Source of the DNA: Xenopus tropicalis
Lineage: Eukaryota; Chordata; Amphibia; Anura; Pipidae
Length of the DNA stretch: 64,000 nt
Assembly: GCF_000004195.4 (NCBI RefSeq)
Contig: NC_030678.2
Coordinates: 37,367,701 to 37,431,700 of the forward strand
Direction: 5' to 3'
The notes under the pieces are model-generated. The model was not told the DNA's origin, made no database searches, and saw only the letters and a list, made by a program, of their open reading frames with translations. Made by a program: the position numbers and the translations under genes. Below, in pieces: positions 46,190 to 57,771 of the stretch (position 1 is its first letter; the number at the start of each line of letters is the position of its first letter).

Positions 46190-46880
46190 GCAATGATATT
46201 CCACTTCCTAACATGGAACAGGTTAGCGTTTGTGCATGTTTAAATAATGACCAATTTGCAAACAATGGTCCTGGATACTATTTATGCCTAAAGAAAGCTA
46301 AAAACCACAGAAGGTGTGGGGGAATGCAATAGCATTTGCAATAGTTAACACACAGTAGTTTAATGGCCTTCTTGGTAAATCAATGCAAATTTTAAATATA
46401 GATGCTAAGACCTTTCTGTAATGATACTAGAACACTAGTAATGGATTTCCAGCACCTTCCTCTCTGGAATAATCAAGGGTGAAACAGAAATTGCAAAACT
46501 GCCACACTGAATGACCTTACCTGATAGGACTTTTCTGTCTTTCTTGAAGCAAGTGAGAAGGGCAGGCTGTGCACAGCAGGCTATATTCTCAGCACCTTAA
46601 TGAGAAATTGACCTGTTTATCCACCAGCTGTCTCTTATGTTTAAAGCTAAGACACTTTGGCATCTTTGTGTTCCTACATATTGAAATCAAGCAGCATATC
46701 ACAAAGAATATTTTTGCCTGATACTACCTTTCTACAATAAATACAATGAAAGAAATTGTAAAATGTGGCCTTAATAAAGGCATTTACATTATGTCTTAAA
46801 ATGACATATTTGGTGTAAAAGTGATCTAAAAATGCAAATGTGTTGATGGAACTGAATTTTAACTAAGTTATGCCCCACTC
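46190..46880. other. low-repeat segment, candidate conserved non-coding DNA
   Basis: A repeat-free interval with a SOX-type AACAATGG at 46261-46268, a POU octamer ATGCAAAT at 46383-46390, CAGCTG at about 46627 and several TAATGA/ATTA cores, a mixture typical of developmental enhancers. Not tested for conservation. Confidence 0.3.
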
Positions 46881-47068
46881 ACCAGCATTGGAATGAAAAT
46901 AAATACTAAAAGCTGATTTATTCTTTGCCGTATTGTCAGCTCAACTAGTTACAAAACACCAAGCAACTCATGGACTTCAGAACGTCCTTAATGAGTTATT
47001 TTGCTTTTACCTCTGAAGTAACATTAGCAGCATTTCACTCAAATTCTACCATATAGCAGCCACATTTT

Positions 47069-47546
47069 GGGGCACATTCATAAAATCACGAGTTCGAATC
47101 CCGAATGGGAAAAATTCGGATTGGATACGATAATTTCTTAAGATCCCAAATATCACGAAAATGCTTATGAAAAAATCATATTAGTCATGATAATATTGTA
47201 TTGGAAATCCAAAAGTCACAAAATTTTTGTACAGCGGGAAAACTTTTCCGACTTTGATCCTTCTGTGCATGATTTTGGAAGCCTCCCATAGGATCAATGG
47301 CACTCTGTAACTCCAACCCGGCCCAAGGAAAGTCTCCCATAGGGCTCAATGGCACTCTGCAGCTCCAACCTGGCCCAAGAAAAGTCACGATACCAAAGCT
47401 TGAATAAATCCGAATCTTTCATACTCTGCGAGACAATACGATTGTCGCGACAAAATTGTCGCGCAAGGTACGAAAAAGTCACCGAAAATATGCTTGGAGG
47501 GTTCGAATGAACTCTTGGAGCATTCGTGGATTAGTTAATGTCCCCC
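47069..47546. mobile_element. MITE B, sister of the minisatellite host
   Basis: Ends ggggcacattcataaaatca and gattagttaatgtccccc. It carries two to three inverted units of the 52-bp core (47275-47375) and the 'actttgatccttctgtgcat' segment found beside the array at 7500. Flanking ttt and att are a poor TSD. Confidence 0.8.
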
Positions 47547-49133
47547 ATTGTTTCACCAAAAAAGTTAATGCAGAAAATGTGCCCATAATATTAACTCCTC
47601 CAGATCAAGTTGGCAGCTTATTGGTTGTATGGGGCCATCAGATGGCCTGCTCAATTAATTTCTGGGCAAAAAAAAGGGCAAATTTTTACCATTTGTACCA
47701 TTGGACAAGGACCACATTGGTGAGATAATGCTGTCTCCACTAAACAGATCTCTATAAGACCACACTGTGTTCTGATTCTCACTTTGATTTGGCCCAACTT
47801 GTCCGTGATATGATCATTTGGTGAACTCTTCAAGCAAGAGGATCTCAAAATGTATGTATCAGTTTAAAGGTGATTTTTTTTTTATAATTTTTATTAAATA
47901 TTTTCACTTTGGCATACAATTAAATCACATAATTATAAATATAGACAAGAACAGCACAATTGATAATCTCCATATACAGAAAAAATGCTTTTTTGAACAT
48001 ACATGCCTCCATGTGTTTTTTTTTTTTTTTTAAACAGAGATACATGTAAACCATAATATATATAGTATTATTATTATTATTATTATTTTTGTTATTATTA
48101 GGCAGAAAACTGTTTATTGTAAAAATAAATAACCAACATAATACAATTCTGAAAACTGAAAAGAAAAAAAAATGGAGAGAAAATAGTTAGTTCAGAATGA
48201 AAGGAAGGTGTCCCTTTAAATAGGTGTTGAACTTGGGAAATATAAAATTGCTGAATAAGCACCCATAAGGGTTGTTCTCACCAGTTTGTGTCAGTGTGGG
48301 ATGTAGAGAACTGGTCTATTCTGGTAATTCTTGGGGAATTCTGAGTTCTGAGCATTATCAGTGTTTTCGCTTATTCTGTGATTTTTTTGACCTGTGCCAT
48401 CCCTTGATGGTTCCATGCATCATTGTAAGCCTTTATTGTTAATGCATAAATATACAATTGCCCATTTTTTTTTTATTATTGAGATGTTTATTAAATGGAA
48501 TATACAACATTAGTATATTTTACTATGTCCATTAGTATGGTTTGAGATGCTTTACTGTTTATTAACATAAAAGTAAAAGAATACGAAACAAAAGATACCG
48601 TTTATTAGTTTTAGAAATGAAAAATATTGATGTGGGGGTTTTATTAATGTTGACATTGATTATTGTGTCCCACGGTGAAATGATTGTAACAATCACCGTT
48701 TGGAAAATACATCTAACTAGTTTTTTCTTGCGTTATAATTGCTTATACTATATAATCAGAGAAGAGGTAAACCACAAAGGTCTGTGTTCTATTATTTATT
48801 TTCTTTATGTTATAATTTATTGATAAAACGATTTTTTAAACAACAGGAGAAAGAACACGTAATGTTTATATTTATACTGTATAAACAAAAAGGAGAGGGA
48901 AAAAACCTTACATGATATGGGGAATAGAAATGAATACAGAACTGTATATATGATTATATGAAATCCCTGATTTCTATTCCCCATATCATATAAGATTTTT
49001 TTTTCCTAGGGAGAGGAACCTTTGTTCTGTTTGCTATTTATATATGTTTTTTTTATCTCATTTTTTATTTTACAATTCAAATAAAATAATTTCCCCAAAT
49101 GCCTGGCATTTATTTAAAAATCTTCAATGAAAG
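47547..49133. other. unassigned AT-rich sequence with a hairpin
   Basis: T-rich tracts at 47873-47900 and 48460-48480 could be inverted 3' tails of minus-strand retroelements. (TTA)n at 48066-48089. Hairpin: 48900-48931 (acatgatatggggaatagaa) pairs with 48970-49003 (ttctattccccatatcatat). No gene. Confidence 0.4.
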
Positions 49134-49272
49134 CGACAGTGCGGAAAAAGATGCAAAAATTCAGAAACTGCAACTTTTTTGAATTGCTGCACAAAAAAAA
49201 CAGCGTCAAAAATCCAAAACCTCTCAAGTTTCAAAGAAAAAGAAGGACCCTCCCCTGGAAGAGGAGGTGCAA
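49134..49272 (-). mobile_element. MITE S fragment
   Basis: 'agcgtcaaaaatccaaaacc' and 'aaagaagga...cctggaagagg' match the inverted S copy at 25990-26090. Confidence 0.5.
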
Positions 49273-49924
49273 TGTATTTACCCATACTTTTTCTTTGTAA
49301 TTGGTGAATAGGTTTCTATATTTTTGACTATGCACACCTTCCTATGACTTTCTGATTAATGGTGGTGCTCCCTTAGCAATCATTGTTTCAATCATTAACA
49401 GATCTGATACCTGTACAGTTCTAGCATGTGGAATAGGGTAAGAGGTATAAAAATGAGTAATAGAGAATACCTTACAGAGAATATGAGAATGTGATATAGT
49501 CAATCACAATATGATAAGGTAATATAGCAAATGAAAAAACATTTCAAGGGAAATGTGATGAACAACAGTGATTAATATATTTATATTATTGAGTGACATT
49601 AGTACAAGAAAATTGGCACCCACAGACACATTATTTCCCTCAAAAATTGCATGCCCTCATACGCATTAATGGTCAATTTGTATGTATATCACAAAAGGAC
49701 TAAATAAATGCCAATGTGTTAAAAAAAAATCTGTCATAAAAGAACCCACATCAATTAATATCAATACATATTTTTAAAAAGTGAAAAGCAGTGGACCTTT
49801 TTGAAAGTTTGTTCTGTAAACCACAGAATGGAATAATAATGTGCTAACATAAATCATCACTTAATGGAAGAATGGGGCCTTTACAAGACGAAACAGAGGA
49901 TTCTTGTTTTTTTGTTTTGTTTTG
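49273..49924. other. unassigned AT-rich sequence
   Basis: No gene or recognised repeat. Confidence 0.45.
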
Positions 49925-49932
49925 CAGTGAAT

Positions 49933-50123
49933 TAGTGATGAATACATTTTTTGACAAGGCATGGATTTACAACAAATTTCAGTATTTCATCATTGGCGAA
50001 TTGTTTTGAGAAACTGCAGCAAAAAGTTGCAGTGGAAAAATTTGCTGCATGTCCAAAAAGGTTGCAGCCGTGGAAAAATAAACATGGGCATGAAGCGAAA
50101 CAGGACAGATTAGTTCATCACTA
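49933..50123 (+). mobile_element. hAT-MITE A, perfect TSD
   Basis: Starts tagtgatgaatacatttttt, then 'gacaaggcatggatttac'; ends ttagttcatcacta. Exact TSD cagtgaat at 49925-49932 and 50124-50131. Confidence 0.92.
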
Positions 50124-50194
50124 CAGTGAATCCATAAAATTCACAAAATATACTTTCCGTGGATATGCATGTGGATAAAAGTAATTATCCTTAC

Positions 50195-50350
50195 TAGGGA
50201 TGCACCGAATGCACTATTTTGGGATCCGACTGAACCCTGAATCCTGTGTGAAAGAGTTGGGCGAATACCGATCCGAATCTGAATTCTAATTTGTATAAGT
50301 CACAGGGGGTCAAAGAGAATTCAACTTCTGTGTTTATGTGACAAGGCACG
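50195..50350 (+). mobile_element. probable hAT-MITE U, left part
   Basis: Starts tagggatgcaccgaatgcac and continues 'ttgggatccgactgaaccct' and 'cgaataccgatccgaatc'. The terminus fits hAT type; the right end is lost. Confidence 0.55.
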
Positions 50351-50920
50351 TGGATTCATGAAATGTACATTTGTTAGTTTAAAATAAAATGATTTTGATA
50401 AAAAATTCACTGCAACTTCAGAAACATGATTTCCACAATAACAGTTCATGGTGTTAAAAGAAATATTTTAAACATGAGAAAGGAGAAACAGAATTAAACA
50501 TAAAATAGTATACTGTCTTTCACAGAAGAAGCTTTTAATGGAAAAGTTGTTTGATTTTGGTAATAAGGTGGAAGGAAAAACTACTACTTACAATATGAGA
50601 TGGCCCTTAATTATTAATAGGCCTCCATGCAAATTCTAGACCTTTCATAAAATATTTCTGAAGTAATTAGATGTACCATCGTGTAAGTCAGTGTGGTGTT
50701 CATTTACATGCTGCAAGTGCACAAAGTGCAGCTGACATAAAATGGAACAAAATTATGATTTTTTTTTTCCTTACAACTAATATAGAAGAAACATAATTTG
50801 ACAGTAATGTTGTATAATATATATCATATTTTTCATTTGATAATATTCATATGAAAATTCATTGAAATTTGAAATAAATAAATGTAAATGTAAATGTTTG
50901 CTAATATAATGTAAGTATCT
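50351..50920. other. unassigned AT-rich sequence
   Basis: No gene or recognised repeat. Confidence 0.45.
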
Positions 50921-51198
50921 AGACTGGGTAAATGTACAAAGATGAACAGGAACTGGGATTTTCCAGGCAAGGGGTCTTTATACAACTGAGATCATCACTC
51001 CTTAAGTCTAAAAAGAAATCACTTAAAAAATAAATTACCCCAATAGGATGGTTTTATTGGGATTGGGTACAAGATACTTTTTTCATTATTGCAGAAAAAA
51101 AGGCAATCATTTTTACAAATTTTTTAAGTTTCCCAAATTTTTCAGAAGTTTTGCAAATTTTTCGTCAAAGCGAAACGGTACAGATTCACTAATCACTA
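50921..51198. mobile_element. repeat E copy joined to a right-half MITE A
   Basis: 50921-51108 matches E ('aattaccccaataggatggt', 'gggattgggtacaagatact'). From about 51110 it becomes the right half of A, ending 'cagattcactaatcacta' at 51198, after which 'tttctggacagaagatcc' resembles the E end. A inserted in E and lost its left half. Confidence 0.6.
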
Positions 51199-51338
51199 GT
51201 TTCTGGACAGAAGATCCATGTACCACATTTTCTACACGTGTCTGGGTTAGTTATTATATTATTATTATATTATATTATTATTATATTAGTTCAGTGGCCC
51301 CTCAGCTATTTAGGTCAGATTATATATACATATATTTG

Positions 51339-51634
51339 CAGGTATGGGACCCGTTATCCAGAATGCTCGTGACCTGGGGTTTTCCAGATAAGAGGTTTTT
51401 CCGTCATTCGGATCTCCTACTTTAAGTCCAATAAAAAATTATTTAAACAGTTATTAAACCCAATAGGATTGTTTTGGGTCCAATAAAGATTAATTATTTC
51501 TTAGTTGGGATCAAGAACAAGGTACTGTTTTAATACAGGGAAAAAAGAAACCATTTTAAAAAAATTCCAATAATTTGATTAAAATGGAGTCTATGGCAAA
51601 TGACCTTTCCGTAATTCAGAACTTGCTGGATAAT

Positions 51635-51640
<6 letters not shown>
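51339..51640. repeat. palindromic repeat E, near full length
   Basis: Starts gcaggtatgggacccgttat, then 'ccagaatgctcgtgacctgg'; ends 'acttgctggataatgggttt'. The ends are inverted complements around ttatccag. The expected last bases (gatcccatacctgc, cf. 15498) are replaced by a TA run. Confidence 0.75.

Positions 51641-51669
<29 letters not shown>
51641..51669. repeat. (AT)n microsatellite at the end of E
   Basis: 29 bases of AT dinucleotide directly abutting the truncated E terminus. Confidence 0.95.
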
Positions 51670-51674
<5 letters not shown>

Positions 51675-52116
51675 TTTCTATTTAATTCTTTCTTTATTTC
51701 TAGTATGTGCACCATCTCCATAGAAGCATCCATTTGGTATTCTGGCATGCACCTACTGGATTGGTTATTATCCCTATTTAATTATCAACACTATCTCATT
51801 CCTGTATCATTTAATTAAATATTATATCTATCCATTTCACCATATGAATGAAGCTGTCAAATGTTAAACTAAGATTACATCTGAATGTTGTGACTTTGCT
51901 AAATATATTTGCTAAATATATAATTTACAATATTGGTCAATAAAAATTGTGAAGAAATGACTAACTGAGCTAATAAAAGCTTTTCTTGTAGTTTCTTGTA
52001 GAAGCAGTTTAAGCATTGGATATTATTTATGTCAAAAGAACTAGGGGCTTATTTACAAAGAGTACAAAAGTACAGTTGCCCAAAGCAACAACACAGATCA
52101 TTTTAATTTTTTACTG
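51670..52116. other. unassigned AT-rich sequence
   Basis: No gene or recognised repeat. Confidence 0.45.
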
Positions 52117-52124
52117 CTAATAGA

Positions 52125-52346
52125 TAGTGATGAGTAAATCTGTCCCATTTAGCGTTGCCGAAAAATTCGCTACTGTGCCTACTTTTGAAGCAACAGCGCC
52201 CATTTTCACACAACCACAACTTTTTTAATGCACAGCTATTTTTTTTTGCTGTGGATTTTCTCTGAAGTTTTGCATAACAATTCGCCAATAGCAAAATTCT
52301 GAAATTCACTGCATCTGTGCCTGTCGAAACTATTCGCTCATCACTA
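52125..52346 (-). mobile_element. hAT-MITE A, perfect TSD
   Basis: Starts tagtgatgagtaaatctgtc and ends ttcgctcatcacta. Exact TSD ctaataga at 52117-52124 and 52347-52354. Confidence 0.93.
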
Positions 52347-52450
52347 CTAATAGACTGAACAAAGCTATATTCTGATTGGTTGCTATGGGCAACTACACTG
52401 ATTTGTGTAGTGTTGGTAAATGACCCCCAATGATGTTCTGGACATGCAAT

Positions 52451-52680
52451 TAGTGATGAGTGAAACAACGAAAATGTCACACGTCAAAAAAAATTGTCGC
52501 CCACGGCTATTTTTTTTGTCACCCACGGCTATTTTTTTGTCGCAAGGCTATTCTTTTGTTGCCCGTGGCTATTCTTTTGTTGCCCGCGGCTATTCTTTTG
52601 CCGTGGGCGACAATTTTTGGATGCTCTGTGAATTTTTCCGCCGCAAATCCATGCCTGGCGAAACATTTCACCCATCACTA
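52451..52680 (-). mobile_element. hAT-MITE A, perfect TSD, with VNTR
   Basis: Starts tagtgatgagtgaaacaacg and ends ttcacccatcacta. Exact TSD catgcaat at 52443-52450 and 52681-52688. The interior has about six units of ggctattcttttgttgcccg type, the inverted equivalent of the array at 4302. Confidence 0.93.
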
Positions 52681-52688
52681 CATGCAAT

Positions 52689-53345
52689 GCATTGGTATGG
52701 GTCTGTCAAGTTCTATTTAAAAAGGACATAATAGTCAAGTAGTCTACAAGGTCTGCAACATTTCCTGAAATTTGATTCCCATTGCCTCTGTTTTTTTTTT
52801 TACTTTTTAAAAGCAAGCAAATTTTTAGTGCTTACTAATTTTTGTATTAATTGTATTGTATGAATAACAAAATTTTAAACTTATGTGGAAACCCTGTCTA
52901 GTCTAATTAATTAGCATAACGGGTTCTGATAGAAAACCTCAGATTTGTATCTATTTTGTGGGTCATAAATATAATGTCAGTATTCCTCATGGGAGTCGTC
53001 TTAGAAGCAACATTTACCAAACAAAGGCTTTTCTAGCTTCCAGGGACAGCACCAGGGCCTTAGTTGCTTTTCTATTGATTGTCTGCCCCTAAAAACCCTA
53101 CTTGGGAGATTAGGTCTAATAAGATTTGATAAAAGTATCTTGTCTAAATATTGACATAAATGTTATGGGAGACAGTTGGCACAATGGGATGGGTCTCTTC
53201 CCCTCCTTGTGTACTTTAATTATGCAAACCATTTTGCCTTTACAGTAGTTCTATGGAAATGAATGCTGGACTAACAGGAGACAAAATTGGAATAGTAACA
53301 ATCTTACATGAATGTATATATTAAAAAAAACAAGTGTAAATCTGT
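52689..53345. other. unassigned sequence
   Basis: No gene or recognised repeat. Confidence 0.45.
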
Positions 53346-53960
53346 ATTTGTAGTAATGAGTTAAATCAACTTGACTTGCTGTGTTTTTCTTCAAGAGATC
53401 TGCAAAAATTGTTTTGGGATGAAATACCCTGGGATGTTGCTCTAATCAGCATAATCTGTTTAGTATAACATGGGGTTAGGGATGTCTGCCACATACGAAG
53501 CTGTTTTGGCACCTCTCCCATAGTTCCAATCATGCAAATACAATCAACACCTTACCTTTATGGACAAAGACACATGGGTGATTAGACGCTGTGACTTTTC
53601 CAAAAAGTTACTACTAATCTGCATGCTGCAAATGGCGTGGGATTGACAGTGGCAACTCATATTTTTAACCTATGGCAGCTAAAACCGGTGCAGTTAGTCA
53701 TCACGACCAAGTTTTTAAAAGTCACAGTGACTAATCGCCGTTTGTGTTTTTGCCCTAAGAGATCCCATGCTGCTAATTAGAGCAAAATCCCAGGGTATTT
53801 ATTCCACAAAAATCTTTGTTCAAGTCATTCTGAATGGAGAAAGCCAGTCGAATGACTGGTGAAACGTCTTCAAGAAAAACACAGCAAGTCCAGTGGATTT
53901 GACTTATTACTACATCTATACCATGACCTGGATAAATGAAAACCTCAACAGATAAGTGTA
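53346..53960. repeat. inverted-repeat element, arms about 100 bp
   Basis: 53346-53452 and 53769-53915 are imperfect complements (for example tgacttgctgtgtttttctt against aagaaaaacacagcaagtcc; ccctgggatgttgctctaat against attagagcaaaatcccaggg). The right arm has an extra hairpin, agccagtcgaatgactggt followed by GAAACGTCTTCAAG. The trailing 'ccatgacctggataaatga' may belong to the same element. Class uncertain. Confidence 0.65.
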
Positions 53961-54600
53961 AATCTGAATTAGTAAATTCGGGAAAATAAAAAAAATTGCA
54001 ATAAAATAATTTGACAAATGTTTTTTATACTATAATGCTGGCAGTTATTCAGGGAGCATTATAAAGAACTCTTTGGCTGTATATAGTTTATTGTCATATG
54101 TTGCCATGTTTCTTAGTAATAAAAGACACATTCTCTTTCTTTATTTGCTGTTTTGTTTGGATCTAAAACTCATTTAAACAAGTCTTGTTAATCTGCTCTG
54201 AATGTACCTACGCTGATGTATAATAACAAGCACAACAAAACAATTTTTTAATAAGAAAAAGTATTTGATAGCAACAACCAAATTAAATCTTTAACCATAA
54301 TGCTTTTAAATTGCAGAATTTGTTTAAATTGCACACAGTAGATATAATAAATTGAAGAATGTAATAGACACAAAGGCATCATTTTATTAAACATCTTAGG
54401 AGAGCTTGTAATTTAACAACGACAAATTAACACTTCTACTTTATTAAACAAAATATATCAGTGCAGACCTTTACTCATTATAGTTTTAAAAAGAAGAATG
54501 TGACAATGTGAGTTATTTTTTTCTCGTGCTTGATATGGAAGGTCCTCATGCTATTGAAACTGTCATTGATACAGCGATATACTTTCAGTATTTCTGTATG
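53961..54600. other. unassigned AT-rich sequence
   Basis: No gene or recognised repeat. Confidence 0.45.
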
Positions 54601-54608
54601 CCTGTACC

Positions 54609-54962
54609 TAGCGATGAGTGAATTTTTTCGCCAGGCATGGATTCGCAGCGAATTTCCGCATTTCGCCATTGGCAAATTGTTTCGCGAAACTTCTGTGAAT
54701 ATTAGCCGTGGACAAATTTGTTGCAAATTTGTCCGTGTAAAAAAGGGTGCAGCTAGGTCAAATCGGGTGCGGTCACGCCAAAAAAGGCGTGGCCATGCAA
54801 AACAAATAGCCAGGGGCGACAAAAAATAAAGGTGGGCGACAGAAAAGACACAGGGGTAAAAAAAAAAATTGCGTTTCTCGAATTTTTCGCCATTTTGCAA
54901 ATTTTCTTGGCGTTTCGCAAAATTTATGGTGAAGCAAAATGGGACAGATTCACTCATCACTA
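54609..54962 (+). mobile_element. hAT-MITE A, full length
   Basis: Starts tagcgatgagtgaatttttt, then 'cgccaggcatggattcgcag'; ends cagattcactcatcacta. TSD cctgtacc (54601-54608) versus cctgtaac (54963-54970), 7 of 8. The overlapping open frames on both strands (54478-54960 minus, 54530-54829 plus) are non-coding by-products. Confidence 0.9.
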
Positions 54963-54970
54963 CCTGTAAC

Positions 54971-55421
54971 CTTTTTATAGAGGACTTTGTGCACTTTGGA
55001 GCATAAAAGGGCTAAAACAAACAAACAAAAAATAATTAAGAAAACCACTACTATGGCCCCAAGAGAAGCAACAATGTTAGGCGTCGTGTGTAAGTAAGGC
55101 AGCTCCTATATACAGGAACATCAGTTAAACTATAATTGCATATGGGAAAGTGCTGTTCTAACTCATACCTAGCTACCTGTCCTCTAGTTGCTATTCCTTT
55201 CTGAACTTCTTCAGATTCCCATCTGTTTCATCAAAGCCCTGACCTATCTACTGAATGGGTACACTAATCATCTCTACAATGAAGAATCCTTGTTTTCATC
55301 TCTTGAAGCTTAGTAACCTCTGCCCCATCTCTTTGTTTTCTTTTATTTCTAAATTACCTGTGTGCTATGTAACCAGTTGACCGTCTTTAATAAATCATCA
55401 TCAGATCCACCAGGTAAACCC
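54971..55421. other. unassigned sequence
   Basis: No gene or recognised repeat. Confidence 0.45.
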
Positions 55422-55424
55422 ATA

Positions 55425-55984
55425 GGGGCACATTTACTAATCCACGAACGTCCGAAAAGCATCCGAATGCGTTTTTTCCGTAATGATCGCTATTTTGCGA
55501 TTTTTTTGTAAATTGTCGCGACTTTTTCGTAGCCGTTACGACTTTTTCATAAATTGTCGCAACTTTTTCGTAGCGTTATGACTTGCGCGAATTGTCGCGG
55601 CTTTTTCGTAGCCATCGCGCCGAGTACGAAAGTTTCGGATTCATTCAAGCTTCAGTATCGTGACTTTCCTTGGGCCAGGTTGGAGCTGCAGAGTGCCATT
55701 GAGTCCTATGGGAGGTTTCCAAAATCATGCAAAGTCTGAAAGTTTTGCCCGCCGTTTACGAACGCTCAATACGAAAAAGTCGCGACAATATACGAGCAAA
55801 TCGTAACGGCTACGAAAAAGTCGTGACAATTCGCGCAAGTCATAACGGCTACGAAAAAGTCACGAAAATTTACGAAAAAGTCGTAACGGCGAAAAAAATC
55901 GCAAAAAATACGAAAAAGTCGCAAAATGTTCGTTTCCAATCCGAATTTTTCCCATTCGGATTCGTGGATTAGTAAATCAGCCCC
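55425..55984. mobile_element. MITE B, full length, TSD ata
   Basis: Ends ggggcacatttactaatcca and tggattagtaaatcagcccc. TSD ata at 55422-55424 and 55985-55987. One 52-bp core unit at about 55665-55720, between long complementary arms. Confidence 0.9.
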
Positions 55985-56284
55985 ATAGTATTGGCTACTG
56001 ATCCCCTGTTCCAAACTGTTGAGAGATATGTTGATTTCTATCTGTAACACTTGATACAAGGCCTCAACTCATATCTGAGACAGCACCAACTTGATTACAT
56101 TGACCATAACTTGAACTATCCCACAGGGGCTCACCTTGCAACAATGGACATTGGTAGTCTGTACACTGTACTCACCATTGATCTATGATCTGCAAAAGCC
56201 ACACACAACTTCTTTTTATTACTACTTCTTTATTGCTCAACAGCTATCTCATTTCTTTGGCATCTGTGATACTCACCTGCCTAA

Positions 56285-57117
56285 TGGGCTTATTTATCAA
56301 TTTTCAAGTTTGTTTTCTAAATTGAATATCAATTACCTTATTAATTAGGTAAACTCATTTGTATAAAACATTTGAACACCTTGACTTTTTTGCCTCTACA
56401 AACTCGAAAAACTTGAAAAATTTGAGCTTGCAAAATATAGCTTGACTTTGCCTAGGACAACTCCCATTGACTTATACTGAAACTAGCAAGCTTTTAGATG
56501 GCAAATTTTTACATTCAAGTTTTCAGGGTTTTTGTACCTATTAAATACCAGACATTCGGGTTTTTGAAATATAATTAGAATTTGAGTTTTTGAATAGCAA
56601 AAAAACTTGAATCATGAAAAAAAAAAAACTCAAACATTAATAAATCTCCCCCAAACAAAGATCCACATCGAACATTGATAAATCTCCCCCAAACAAAGAT
56701 CCACCTCGAACATTGATAAATCTCCCCCAAACAAAGATCCACCTTGAACATTGATAAATCTCCCCCAAACAAAGATCCACCTCGAACATTGATAAATCTT
56801 CCCCAAACAAAGATCCACCTCGAACATTGATAAATCTTCCCCAAACAAAGATCCACCTCGAACATTGATAAATCTCCCCCAAACAAAGATCCACCTCGAA
56901 CATTGATAAATCTTCCCCAAACAAAAATCCACCTCGAACATTGATAAATCTTCCCCAAACAAAGATCCACCTCGAACATTGATAAATCTCCCCCAAACAA
57001 AGATCCACCTCGAACATTGATAAATCTCCCCCAAACAAAGATCCACCTCGAACATTGATAAATCTTCCCCAAACAAAGATCAAACTCGAACATTGATAAA
57101 TCTCCCCAAAACAAAGC
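56285..57117. mobile_element. MITE C whose end has expanded into a minisatellite
   Basis: Starts ggcttatttatcaattttca. Central landmarks 'cctaggacaactcccattga' and 'aagcttttagatggc' are uninterrupted, making this the reference copy for the nest at 8684. The terminus 'acattaataaatctccccc' is followed by the 38-bp array. Confidence 0.8.
56632..57117. repeat. 38-bp minisatellite, about 12.5 units
   Basis: Unit: aaacaaagatccacctcgaa, then cattgataaatctccccc. Variants differ mainly in tctcccc/tcttccc. Three units make 114 bp, so all three minus-strand frames stay open and give false repetitive proteins of 38-residue period. Each unit contains the terminal ttgataaatctcccc of family C. Confidence 0.96.
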
Positions 57118-57576
57118 AGAGATCATTTTCAATAGCTGAAGAAAGTTTGTGAATTTCATAGTGTATGTAATAAAGCTTCTTAATAAAAAAAGATATGTTT
57201 GCTCCAAAACATTATGCCACCTTCAAGCATGCCTTAAAAAGTCTGCAATGTGAAATTAAAATTTGCAATGCCCAGATTTCTTTGTATAGCGAATGTTTTA
57301 GCACTGCGTTAAATGAAGATTAAGAAAGAAATGATTGTCTTTCCCCTTCCAGCATCTACAATGATACATAATTCTCCATTGTAAGTAATGACTACAATAG
57401 TATCTGTTGTCCTGGGGCCATTACCTTGTCATTATATTTAGTTTTGTTCTCTCTTAAATGCCTTATATCCAATCAAAAACTAATTGTGTCACTTTTACCT
57501 ACAGAATATTTATGTACATGACCATTCATCACACAAGATGCATCCATCATTCTTATTGTGCCCCACATTAACTTCA
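57118..57576. other. unassigned AT-rich sequence
   Basis: No gene or recognised repeat. Confidence 0.45.
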
Positions 57577-57629
57577 CATGCGGAAATTCGAATCCAGGCC
57601 TGACGAAAAAATTCTCATCACTCATCACT
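57577..57629 (-). mobile_element. hAT-MITE A, terminal scrap
   Basis: 'catgcggaaattcgaatcca', 'ggcctgacgaaaaaattc' and the end actcatcacta; the rest is missing. Confidence 0.65.
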
Positions 57630-57771
57630 ACCCATTACATTTTACATACCATTTTTAAAACTATATCTAGAGCTACGCTAATTTTTCTGGAATTCCATCC
57701 TACTCTCTAGACTTTCTACCAATTGTAGAGCCTTAAACACATTTTTAAAAACACATCTTTAGAGAAGTTAA

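Noticed and set aside
54478..54960. 160-codon minus frame
   Set aside because: Covers the A copy at 54609-54962 almost exactly; repetitive non-coding DNA.
56575..57207. 210-residue minus frame with a 38-residue repeat (and two more frames over the same array)
   Set aside because: Three 38-bp units make 114 bp, so every frame repeats without stops. The array is a satellite of a MITE end, not a gene.
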